Origin: Phallusia fumigata
Lineage: Eukaryota > Chordata > Ascidiacea > Phlebobranchia > Ascidiidae
DNA length: 64,000 nt
Assembly: GCA_008931825.1 (NCBI GenBank)
Contig: QXVZ01029387.1
Coordinates: 1-64,000 of the forward strand
Reading direction: 5' to 3'
Part shown: piece by piece, positions 50,531 to 64,000 of the stretch
Layout: every line of letters starts with the position of its first letter
Position numbering within the stretch: position 1 is the stretch's first letter
Translations under genes and position numbers: made by a program
The notes under the pieces: model-generated
Seen by the model: the letters and a program-made list of their open reading frames with translations, nothing else
Told to the model about the DNA's origin: nothing
The model's database searches: none

Positions 50531-51927
50531 GCTTGTCCTTTCTTTCTTCTCTTTTATGAAGTACCAACAGTTTTCCAAAACACTGTTGGAAACCTCTGCT
50601 TCTTCAACAAACTCCACTAAACGCTAGTTTGCTTCTTCACCATTTTCTCTTAGCAGCCACATGGCATGTTTACAATTATGTGAGCTGTATGGTTGAGTTG
50701 AGTTTATTTAACTCAGTGAAAGAAATCATTGTGACCCAATGTCACTAAAACAATCACCAAGCCAGAAATAACTGTCCACCAACCGATCAGTTGAGATCAC
50801 TTAAGTTTCCCAAACTATAAAAAAAATTGAATGACATTTTCGCAACAAGGTAGCCAACTACTGTAAACCAGTAGAAGTTTCAGATGGTATAAGTATACAA
50901 CGCTCATTTGGTTAGATATTACATCTTTAATTGAGATAAAGGTGCTTTCCTTTCAATGGTACCTTTAGAACTTTTAATGAATGGTCAATAATCCTTTAGT
51001 TATCAATAAAATTTGAGAAAATCTGTTTTTGGGTTAGCCACTGCACTATCAACTGTTACACACAACAGCACTTCTAGGTTGTAAAGTTTCTTTACTGTCT
51101 GGGGTTTCTGGGTGTACATCAATGGAAAATACATGTATTTTTGCATTAAATAAGTATCTATAAAATACTCTCTTCATGCTCTGGCAACAGTTCAATAGCG
51201 TAACAGCAGCGAGGATCCGCCTGCTACGCGAAGTTTTTTTAGTCCTTGTAAACCAATGGTTCCCAAACTTATAGTCATGACCCAAACTAGGGCCGTAAGA
51301 ATGCTTCTAAGAGTCGCGGAATGGTTTAAAATAAGTTAAAAAATGCAAAATACGTGATACAAAAATACGTGTACTTTACAATTGTATTTTACGGCAACAA
51401 ACAATACAGTTAAAACCCTAATATTAACACAACAGGCAACTGTTGCACAGTTGTAAAAGTGAGGACAGCAACTAGACAGGTCACAAACATTAGGAAACTT
51501 GCACCAACCTCCATTCCAATTTGCATGTTTTAATTCTTTCTGAACTGGTAAATTTTTCAATTTCTTTTTTGCATTAGATGACTCCTCCTAACAGTAGGCT
51601 ATCTGGAAGCCATTATGCTTTTCACCATCCTTCGAAAAACCTAAGAGTATTTGTTTTTTTGCACATTCCTAAGAGTATTTGTTGACCAATTAAATGTCTT
51701 CATACATAATTGCATTTCAGAAATCTTTTACTAGTCATTGAGTAATTTATTGTCATCCTTCAGTTCAATCATTATTGATGCTGCATGTTTGGCCATCAAT
51801 ACAGCATGTCTTAATATTGGTGACAAAAACGATGATCTCCTTCACATCCAGGCATGATTTTACTTCACAGTAAACAAAATGTTTCCAAAACTTCGCTTTA
51901 GTCACACTGCAAGCAAACAAATTACAC
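50531..51927. other. Intergenic, no supported gene
   Basis: No gene seen on either strand. Near 51254 the words ggttcccaaacttatagtca and atgacccaaactagggccgt look like one end of a hAT-type element, without a partner. Confidence 0.45.
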
Positions 51928-52407
51928 CAGGGGTGTCCAACCATTTTGGCCGAAGGGCTACTTGCAATTTGCAAATGATTTTGTGGGCCACTTGACGACA
52001 GGGAATTCGGTATTTATGTTTTCTCTACTAATAGGTGCAAAATACACCGAACTTTCACATCAAAAATTACATTCTAGTAATGTGAACTACATTTTATAAA
52101 CTGTGGTACTACTCATTATGTTATACACGTGTTGTTACTTGTTAAAACAAATGACCTAAAACATATTTGTGTGAAAACAATGGCATTTGTGGTGTCAAAG
52201 GAAGCTGGTGTTAAGATTAAAAAATTAGCACAGGGAAATAGCTAGGAGAGTTTTAACATTTTTCTTGATTAATTTACTGGTCAAAAACAACGTAAATTTT
52301 GCAATTATTGTTGAAATAGGTTTAAACGTCATTTCGAAAGTGCCTCGCGGGCCGCACGTAACCTCCTCGCCACATGTGGCCCGCGGGCCTCGGGTTGTGC
52401 ACTCCTG
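51928..52407. mobile_element. Non-autonomous hAT element (MITE), 480 bp
   Basis: Begins caggggtgtccaacc and ends ggttgtgcactcctg, giving terminal inverted repeats that match at most of 15 positions. Subterminal ggccgaagggc and gcgggccgc/ggcccgcgggc words are the usual GC-rich hAT sub-ends. It is flanked by aattacac (51920-51927) and aactacac (52408-52415), an 8-bp target duplication with one mismatch, as expected for hAT. No open frame for a transposase, so it was mobilised in trans. The mismatch in the target duplication suggests moderate age. Confidence 0.88.
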
Positions 52408-52964
52408 AACTACACTTTAAGCTACATCTATTGTCACCACTATAGCTAACAATTGGTTTAAGTTAAGACAATGTTTAACTGTTCATTAGCATGCGAGGGC
52501 TTCTGGTGCAGCGATAAACAAAACAACACTTACCAAATAACAACTTAGGAACAATTTACTGACAGACTTTATGGTTGAGGAAACACGCAAACGACAGCAA
52601 CCACCAACTACCTGAACAAACGAACTAACAACGTTTTCAGGAATTTGTCGATCTCGAGGCGCGAAAAGATTCACATGAGGGCGTTATTTACAGTTAATGT
52701 TTGCAATTTTAAAAAACGATCAAAAAGTAAAACCTTTCACTGCAACACTCCACGCGATCTACAGGCCCACTTGACTTTCGCGCTAATTATGTGTTTCCGA
52801 CATGTCATTAGCTAAATTCTTGTCGAAATCCTGCACTGGTCATTACACACAAAAGCAGAACAATGGTTCAGATAAGAAACGATTCAAGTTCAAACGTACC
52901 TTGACATATTCTTTAAGATAAACGAGGTTAACAATCTATTTTGCATCAGATCAGATTTACAGAA
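52408..52964. other. 5' flank of the collagen/fibrinogen-like gene
   Basis: No gene. 52735-52890 resembles 37974-38140 (shared tttcactgcaacactcca, gtgtttcc and tctcgaaatc/tgtcgaaatc words). Confidence 0.5.
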
Positions 52965-55079
52965 ATGATGATGAATCGTAAAAATTGTGTATTGACTGTA
53001 AGCATTTGTCTCATGTTACTGCTAAAACACGCCTTTGCAAGTCAAAATGGTTGTGCAAGTTACACCATTACCAACGTTTATGGAACTGATGGGCCAATCT
53101 CTAATGATCTTTCGCCACAAAATACTGAAACAATTATCAGAGGCGAAACGGGGAGACCGGAAAAGTAGGTCCTGCTGGGAAAAGTAGGACCAGGTCCACA
53201 AGGCGTCGGAATTAAGGTACGACTTGGGTTTTTATTAAACCAGTGCCTGCTAACTTTAATCTTGGCGGACACCATTTTGTTGGTCTAAACTCTAAAACAA
53301 CATCGGACACCATCGTATAAACAACCATCGAATTTCACTGATAACTTAAGACACTGTGCAAACTAGGCTGAAATTTTAACTGTAGCAATACCATTTTAGT
53401 TGATTCTTCAACAAATCAAAGACGTTATTGATGCCTGCGCTTGTCTGACTAGGGAAATGTCTGAATAGATTGGTTATTTTCTTTTGAGCATAACTACATT
53501 ATTAAAAACATTCATGCCATTTACGAATGTTTAATAACAGAGTAGCGGGTATTACCGCAGGTGTTTCCTAAGTATAGCTTATATGATGCTTATTTACGTT
53601 TTTTTGCATTCTAAAAGTTATTTTTAACTAGGGTGAACCAGGTGACCAAGGACCCCCGGGTAAAGATTGTGCCGTTGCTGAGCTACAGAACTTACGTAAT
53701 CAAGTAGAAGCTATGAATCAATTTGTAGGTAGGTTCAAAAAATAAGACCAAGCACAAAACATAACCAAAAATCTATGCAACACGCTGTAGAGTTACATTA
53801 TCAAGCATATGTGCATGACCAACAACGTATTTTGTAAATTACATTGTTAATGTATGTAGACATTCCAAGGACATGCGAAGATGTTAGATCTAATCAATCG
53901 GGAACCTATCTCATTTCACCAAAGCCTGATGTTGTACAACCATTCTATGTGTTTTGTAATTTTAGTAGCGATCAGGGTAAGTTTTAAAAAAATTCTTTCA
54001 CGTTTTTATTTTTTCGTTTTTTACTCACTGTGCTGCAGCGATCAGTCAGGTACGTCACAACTCACTTGCCGAAACCCAGGTGTCCGCGTGCGAATCGCAG
54101 TTTTGCTACAAACGTGACGTCAGCTACAACGCAAACCTAGACCAGGTCGTAGCTCTTATTGAAGTCTCGTCAACCTGCAAGCAATACATTAAGGTTTGCG
54201 TCGCTTTTAGATGATTTGTTCTCAAACGTCTAATACCGAATAACCAGAATGTATTTTTCAGTATCGGTGCGACGGAAGCCTTTTACTTTATAACGGGGAT
54301 CAATACGGAGCTTGGGTGTCGCGTGATGGGGACGTAATGAGGTACTGGGGAGGAACCACTTCCTTGCAGGATTACTACTGTGCTTGTGGGGACACAGGTA
54401 AAACAACGTCTTGGTCTCAAGCACAATAATTGCTCACTTAACTATTAATACCCTTTGACGATTATTATCCGTATGTCAAATATTTTGTAGTATTGACTGG
54501 TTTAGACAGCGTGACCAATTAATAAATTAACTACAATAAAGATTTAAAACAAGATTACTGCATTTGCGGATAGGGAGGGGGCAATTACAAAATTACAGTG
54601 ACATAAGATCACGCGAACCTTTCCCGAACTTTTATTTCAACGCTAATCATTCACAGCAAAACGAACAAATTCAAGTAATGTTTTTGTTATAAACGGAACT
54701 CGCGCATCAGACCAGAGTTATGACAAACCAACCAGCAGCTCTTAAACTGGTGTTATTCCGACCGTAAGACTCAATTTTATAGACTTTGATGCTATCGGGG
54801 TAAATACCTACATATACTCGGTTTGCTTAAAGGAACTTGCGATCTTCCCAACACTAAGTGCAACTGCGACAAGAACGTGTCACCAGAAACTTCTGATGAA
54901 GGGTATCTTACTGAAAAACTAAAACTTCCAGTGAAAAGACTAATGTTTGGGGATTCTGCCGATCCCGGAGAATATGGTTGGCACACCCTTGGACCATTAG
55001 AATGCATGGGCAAAGGTATGGTTTTAAAACGAAAATGTGTGTTATAATTTAAGGTAAAAAAGTTGTTTTTATAGCTTGA
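52965..55079 (+). CDS. Secreted collagen/fibrinogen-like (CNTNAP-like) protein
   Basis: Seven exons: 52965-53216, 53632-53728, 53860-53976, 54039-54193, 54262-54397, 54833-55015 and 55075-55079, all joining in phase (about 314 codons). A signal peptide (M-M-M-N-R-K-N then a Leu/Val/Ile core, cleavage near A-F-A-S) is followed by a short Gly-X-Y collagen stretch across exons 1-2 (GEPGDQGPPGKDC), a coiled-coil-like E-L-Q-N-L-R-N-Q-V-E, then the fibrinogen-type entry CEDVRS...SGTYLI and FYVFCNF, and a Cys-rich C-terminal part (C-A-C, C-N-C-D, K-L-P-V, W-H-T-L-G-P-L-E-C) like the fibrinogen-like region of contactin-associated proteins. Such proteins are extracellular. Exon 1 contains an in-frame TAG at 53166-53168; an 18-base near-repeat (53160-53177) explains it, and without it the Gly-X-Y pattern would continue. 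So this is an assembly error, a null allele or a recent pseudogene. AATAAA lies at 55170. Confidence 0.72.
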
Positions 55080-55169
55080 AGACTATGCGTGATCATGAAC
55101 GGAATGGCTGAATAATGGAAATTCTTTTTATCCTTGTACCATGCTTGTAACCATGTATCTCTCAAACGT

Positions 55170-55175
55170 AATAAA
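55170..55175 (+). promoter_or_regulatory. Poly(A) signal
   Basis: AATAAA about 90 bases after the stop codon of the collagen/fibrinogen-like gene. Confidence 0.6.
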
Positions 55176-56264
55176 ATATGTACTGCAGTAACGAGTATCT
55201 CCACGCGAGTTTTGCCAGTATAGCAGGCGCAATTTTAAGAAATGTGTTGTTTTATTTCTAAATCGACCGTCCTTATTAAAGACAATTAAATGTTACTATT
55301 TGGATGTAAAGAACAGATACCTCCAGGAGGCAGTCTATGTCAAGAGATCAAAACTTAAAAAAATAGGGTTTCTATTAGGAATGGTTTAGAACTAAAGCTT
55401 ATTAAACCATAGATACTACACAAACGTAGTATCTATGATTAAACAGAGTATGTCAAAAAAAATCCACTAATAATACTTTTATGACTTTTTGTTGAAATCG
55501 GCCGACGCAAAAGGCAAACTTCTATTAAGCCTGTTTATCTGCACAAACGTATCCCCTTTTGAGCTTGGTTTTACACCATTTTTGTGTTTGTCGATAGTTA
55601 TGGAGCACGTTTTAAGTTCTCTATTTGTTAAAATTGTTGTAAAGTTACTGTATTTAATCATGCGTTTCGTTGTTCAACAATGCGCGACGAATGTTGTCAT
55701 GCATTGTGAGGGACGCTGCTTCAAAAATAAGACAGAAGCGAACGTTGAAAACTGGTTTTTCTGCAAGTTTGAGTTAGCAAATTCACGACGTCTAGGTTAT
55801 CACATGTGAAAATAAGGTTATCCTATGAATTAAAACTGGTTTGGGATTTAGAAGAAGAAGAGTTAGTGCAACAAAAACATTGACGATTTATCATAAGATC
55901 ACTATTTGAGTTTTTTCGTTTGGTAAACGAAAACGTACAACTAAATATATCACTAAATCAATCACCTGGCCGAAAGTAGCTGGGCAACGTTAATTGTTGT
56001 GAAGCGCAAAAAAATATGGGCACAGTTGGTGGATCGAGGTTGAATGGGCTGCAGCTATTACGTAAGTGTTATCTGGGGGATAATGATTTAGTTTGACACA
56101 TTATCAGTATTCAGTACACTGGGTAATCAGGGAAAATAGACATGAATAAGTGAGATAAATTAAAACAAAGTCAAAAAAAGATAAACTAAAGCAAAACAAA
56201 ACCTGAGGGATATAATGGCATGTCATGAATATTAAATGACAATTGATATTTTATTACTTTGTGG
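55176..56264. other. Intergenic, no supported gene
   Basis: No gene. A perfect 12-bp hairpin (catagatactac, 6-base loop, gtagtatctatg) lies at 55408-55437. A 106-codon plus-strand frame at 55489 has no recognisable content. Confidence 0.5.
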
Positions 56265-56682
56265 AAGCAACCTGAGTCCTTAGAGCAAACCGCGTCTGGC
56301 ACGCCCCAAGTTGGAAGCAGGTGCACTACGATCAATATCGGTATGAACAACTTTTGAATATTAACACCTGATCCCCCTATGACAGACCCAAACGGCTTAT
56401 ATTTTAACAATGGTAACAGTTGTACAAAAAAATCTAACTATGTGAGATAATTGCCGTTTTTATTTTTTGTCCCAAAAACGGGGTATTTCCACCCAAAATT
56501 GAATTCCGAAATTCAGGGTTTTTAGCAAAAAATTTTTTTTACATTTTTGGAGTCGGGTAGCTCCACTTAAGTTTTGTGCAAATTTTCAGCGCCCTAAACC
56601 AAATATATCAAAAGATAAGGTATGATTTTGTTGTTTGCTGGGGCGTGCCAGACGCGGTTTGCTCTAAGGACTCAGGTTGCTT
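56265..56682. mobile_element. Fold-back element with 44-bp inverted arms
   Basis: Left arm 56265-56308 begins aagcaacctgagtcc and right arm 56639-56682 is its perfect reverse complement over 44 bases (ending ...ggactcaggttgctt). Both sides are followed by gtgg, a possible 4-bp target duplication. The inner 330 bases are AT-rich and non-coding. The right half recurs, diverged, at 12005-12125, so it is a family. Class cannot be named by eye; a MITE is the likeliest reading. Its right end is only 65 bases from the splice acceptor before the CCDC102 start codon. Confidence 0.75.
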
Positions 56683-56774
56683 GTGGATGGTGTGCTTGGG
56701 GTGAAACTGTCAGAATCACTTTTTCTTTTAATTTTTTTAACTTGCAGAAAAAAGTTGCTAAACTCTCAGAAGGT

Positions 56775-61143
<4,369 letters not shown>

Positions 61144-62024
61144 ACATGTTGGGCACTCAACTGAATTGCAAAACTGTTGTATAAAGGTTTTTACTATCAC
61201 TGTTTCACTAATTTTTATTACCTGACATCATATACACCTTACCACTGTTTTGTAAAGAATATTGCAAGTTTCTTGTTGTTTCATCCTTTTTTAATGCTGG
61301 TGCCTACTATTATGTTCCAACCCTCGAGTACAAACTGATATAAGCAAGTGCAATTGTATTTTTATCCACGTTTTTTGTACATTAGTTTCTATCATGACAA
61401 ACCTCAATCCATAAACCATCCATGTATTGTTGATGTATTTAAAAACTGTAGCATCTTAGTTGATGTAGCATTTTGCATTTTTGTTTTAGAATTCTTTAAG
61501 TTTTATGAGAAAAATTACTTAACCACCATGTCATAGACAATCTGACAGAAAAAAATGACCAATCTTGTGTTTTCACATTTGTACTGATACCAACACACAA
61601 AATCCGGTCTTTTCACATTGTAAATGTTGATCTAAGACAGTGGTTCTGAACTTTTTCAGTTTCCTGAAGCCTTTTGCTGATTTGGCTGAAAGCTGTGGAC
61701 CCCTTAATAAATTCGAGTGATCTAAACTGATCACCACTAGAAAACAACATAAACTTTTGAATTGAAATGCATACACTGTCTGTCATATAAAGGGTATTTT
61801 TATTTCGCTATGTTGCTTTCATCTTGTACATGCAAAAATCATGGACCCACCAAAACCTTTCTGTAAAATTGTTGTTTAAATGTTTGATATTACAATGACA
61901 TCACTTTTGTGTTTGGTATTTGACACCGAAAGTAACTTAAGAAAAAAATTGATCAGTTAGAGTACGAGTACATACACATAAGAAAAGAGAAGGAAAATTG
62001 CACTGATTTGAGCAGTAAACGTTA
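61144..62024. other. Spacer between convergent genes
   Basis: No gene. At 61638 a hAT-like end (cagtggttctgaacttttt) with the ggacccc word downstream is seen without a partner. An AATAAA at 61706 may serve CCDC102. Confidence 0.5.
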
Positions 62025-63926
62025 TCAACGAAAATATACAACATTCGAAATTGGACTATCACGATCCCACATGTCCACAGCATAGACACGAAAGAAGCCA
62101 ACCACATCATCAAAACTAATAAAAACAAATGAGGTAAAAATGATGTCAATATTATTAATGGTTTTAAAGTTTAGAGGATCATTGTTAGTTGCATACTGTA
62201 CTACATATGTCTTAATACATTTCGTTGTAATGTGTTTATCATTCCAAACCAACAAGACTTGGTGTTTGTTAATTTTGTGTGCTTGCAAATCGCCTGGAGG
62301 TTTTTTAAAGCTAGTCGGCTTCCAGCAGATTTGATACAACAAAACTCCAGGGAGTGGAAGATTTACATTTACACTGATTTTATCCGTTGAATTAAAAGAC
62401 ATTTCTGTTGGACTTGAGCAATGTGGACCTTCGGCAGAATGCAACATCATAAGTTCTATGGTGTTGGGAAAAGGTGGGCTGCCCATTTCTTTCCACAGGT
62501 CAAAAGGACTTGTTTTTAAATTGTTAACTTCACAAATCATTGCTTTCACATCACCAGGTGGTGGATAACCCTTGCTTTTATAAAACAAATTGGCAGTCTG
62601 TTGCAGACTGTAAAATTTAAGTTCGATCCAAGATTGGCCAGAACCAACCTTTGTATCAATGCTGTTGTATAGAATTGTTGATATTTCAAGATCTTGACAA
62701 CTATTTACAGAGCAGATTGAAGCTATTCCACCAATTGTGCTGGGTTTCGTTGAACTTATCTTCATGCTTACCTGAATGTCATTGAGTTTGGCTAGCAGCC
62801 CCATTACTGCAAGTGCTGGTTTCCTAACAAAATGTACATATTTCGGGTCTGTGTTGTTTATTTGGAATCTTGCATTTAGTGTTCTTTGTGTGAAAAAATT
62901 TGGAGCAAAACTAAGAAAACCATTATCATTGCTTAAAAGTTTGTATTTAATGCTTCCTTGTTTTGCTATTACTTGGTTTTGATGTTGGCTCACAACTTTG
63001 GCTAAGATTGCTGCATATGTTGCATCAGCGCGCCACCACTTTGGCTTGCTCCATCCCACCAGAGGATCCGCTTCATCATTGTAAATAGGTGTGAATTTCA
63101 ACTCTGAGTAGTTTGAATGCAAGGTTCCAATAGTTTGCAGTTCCTCTTTTAAAATATTTTTCGCCTCACCATTTCCCTTTTTGTGGATGGAAATAAAATC
63201 AATTCTACTGCCTAGTTTGCCAGTAATGTAATTGGTACCATTAATGCAGTGAGACATTAATGCCCAGCACCGCTTGGAATATGTAATACCTCTACATGAA
63301 CCACCTGGTCCACCAAATATCAAATTTGGATTTGCCTTTTTAAGACCTTCTGAGCATGCATCATAGTATTTTAAAAAACCTTGAACTGATATTTTTACAG
63401 AATCAAAATCACCATCATCCGGTTCATTCCATGTTTCAAAATTCCACTGTTTTACATATTCCAATCCAAACTTAACAATATACCTTTTTGCAATTTCAGT
63501 TACTAGTGATTTTAATTGTAGAACTTGTGTAAAGTTATCAAAATTTGTAAAAGTGTCAGATGGGTTACCCATAATTTCAAAGCCTGGGAATAGGTTGTTT
63601 CTATGTAATAAAGCAACAAACTTATCTAACTGTGTGACATTGTAGCTATTTCCATCAAGTTTAATCAGTTCAAGCAACCAGTGTACACGTAATTGTTTAA
63701 TTCCAGAATGAGGGGTTGATGCAATTAACAGCAAGTTTTGATGCATATCTTCAGAAAGCAAAAACTTTCCTGCATCCTTATGCGGTAAGGGTGGACAAAG
63801 ACCCGTGCTTTCCCAGAAATGATCAAGATTTGAAATGTTCTTGAGTGAAAAGACATCAACTTGATATTGTGCATTACTGCTCACAAAGTTGCAAATCACA
63901 GCCAGGACCAAAATTCTATGATACAT
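62025..63926 (-). CDS. IDUA: Alpha-L-iduronidase
   Basis: A single uninterrupted frame of 633 residues (human enzyme 653). Signal peptide 1 to about 19 (MYHRILVLAV... to S-S-N-A). Glycoside hydrolase family 39 TIM barrel: the acid/base Glu is in NFETWNEPDDGDFD (Glu168, human Glu182) and the nucleophile in IYNDEADPLVGWS (Glu285, human Glu299); both are spaced by 117 residues as in human. R-A-D-A-T-Y-A-A and the C-terminal fibronectin-like region (V-L-L-V-W...V-Y-A-V-D) are also present. Many N-x-S/T sites fit a lysosomal glycoprotein. It hydrolyses terminal iduronic acid from dermatan and heparan sulfate. No intron interrupts it, unlike every other gene in the window and unlike the 14-exon human gene; this suggests a retrocopy or wholesale intron loss. 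The frame is entirely open, so it is presumably functional. Confidence 0.96.
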   Translation of the reverse strand: MYHRILVLAVICNFVSSNAQYQVDVFSLKNISNLDHFWESTGLCPPLPHKDAGKFLLSEDMHQNLLLIASTPHSGIKQLRVHWLLELIKLDGNSYNVTQLDKFVALLHRNNLFPGFEIMGNPSDTFTNFDNFTQVLQLKSLVTEIAKRYIVKFGLEYVKQWNFETWNEPDDGDFDSVKISVQGFLKYYDACSEGLKKANPNLIFGGPGGSCRGITYSKRCWALMSHCINGTNYITGKLGSRIDFISIHKKGNGEAKNILKEELQTIGTLHSNYSELKFTPIYNDEADPLVGWSKPKWWRADATYAAILAKVVSQHQNQVIAKQGSIKYKLLSNDNGFLSFAPNFFTQRTLNARFQINNTDPKYVHFVRKPALAVMGLLAKLNDIQVSMKISSTKPSTIGGIASICSVNSCQDLEISTILYNSIDTKVGSGQSWIELKFYSLQQTANLFYKSKGYPPPGDVKAMICEVNNLKTSPFDLWKEMGSPPFPNTIELMMLHSAEGPHCSSPTEMSFNSTDKISVNVNLPLPGVLLYQICWKPTSFKKPPGDLQAHKINKHQVLLVWNDKHITTKCIKTYVVQYATNNDPLNFKTINNIDIIFTSFVFISFDDVVGFFRVYAVDMWDRDSPISNVVYFR

Positions 63927-64000
63927 TTCAGTTCCACCAAATTCTGCAATACATACAGAATGGTAATAAGATGCAATTGCTTGGTGCCTTTCAATACTAC

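Noticed and set aside
55408-55437. Perfect 12-bp hairpin
   Set aside because: Isolated, AT-rich, no nearby gene end or target duplication; probably chance or a decayed repeat.
56622-56774. In-frame N-terminal extension of CCDC102
   Set aside because: The extension runs through the fold-back element arm and a polypyrimidine tract with a good acceptor at 56746-56747, so it is not coding.

Overview
The window reads as nuclear DNA of a compact, AT-rich invertebrate chordate genome, most likely an ascidian tunicate of the Ciona type. That is an inference from the gene families (kyphoscoliosis-peptidase-like, SLC22, a collagen/fibrinogen-like secreted protein, CCDC102, alpha-L-iduronidase), the short GT-AG introns, and single-N contig joins flanked by allele-like duplicated sequence. 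All coding models below are hand-assembled from splice signals and conserved protein motifs.

Left end (1-4868): pieces of one non-LTR retrotransposon (LINE) on the minus strand, a diverged 0.5 kb direct repeat around a one-base gap at 1279, and about 3 kb where I find no convincing gene. 4869-11780 (+): a 12-exon KY/hillarin-like gene with an acylation-type N-terminus, whose transglutaminase-like core seems to lack the catalytic Cys and His.

Centre (13628-49420): an SLC22-type (organic ion transporter, MFS) cluster. Plus-strand copies start at 13628 (intact), 21238 (pseudogene), 26254 (3' fragment), 28928 (intact) and 39558 (intact). One older-looking minus-strand paralogue occupies 45445-49420. 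Decayed minus-strand 3' exons lie downstream of the plus copies at 20215, 26187, 35099 and 35361. The simplest reading is that a convergent plus/minus gene pair was amplified as a unit and the minus partner decayed in all but the last unit. Exon 9 is much more similar between the strands than the other exons, which suggests gene conversion. Between copies 4 and 5 lie fossil pieces of a Penelope-like element.

Right end: a small BEL/Pao-like fossil (about 50050-50530), a hAT-type MITE with target duplication (51928-52407), a 7-exon collagen plus fibrinogen-like/CNTNAP-like secreted protein gene with an in-frame stop in the collagen part (52965-55079), a fold-back repeat with 44-bp arms (56265-56682) abutting the 5' end of an 11-exon CCDC102 gene (56775-61143, +), and a complete single-exon alpha-L-iduronidase gene on the minus strand (62025-63926), convergent with CCDC102. 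No operon-like arrangement, CRISPR array or rRNA was seen; the genes appear functionally unrelated apart from the transporter cluster.
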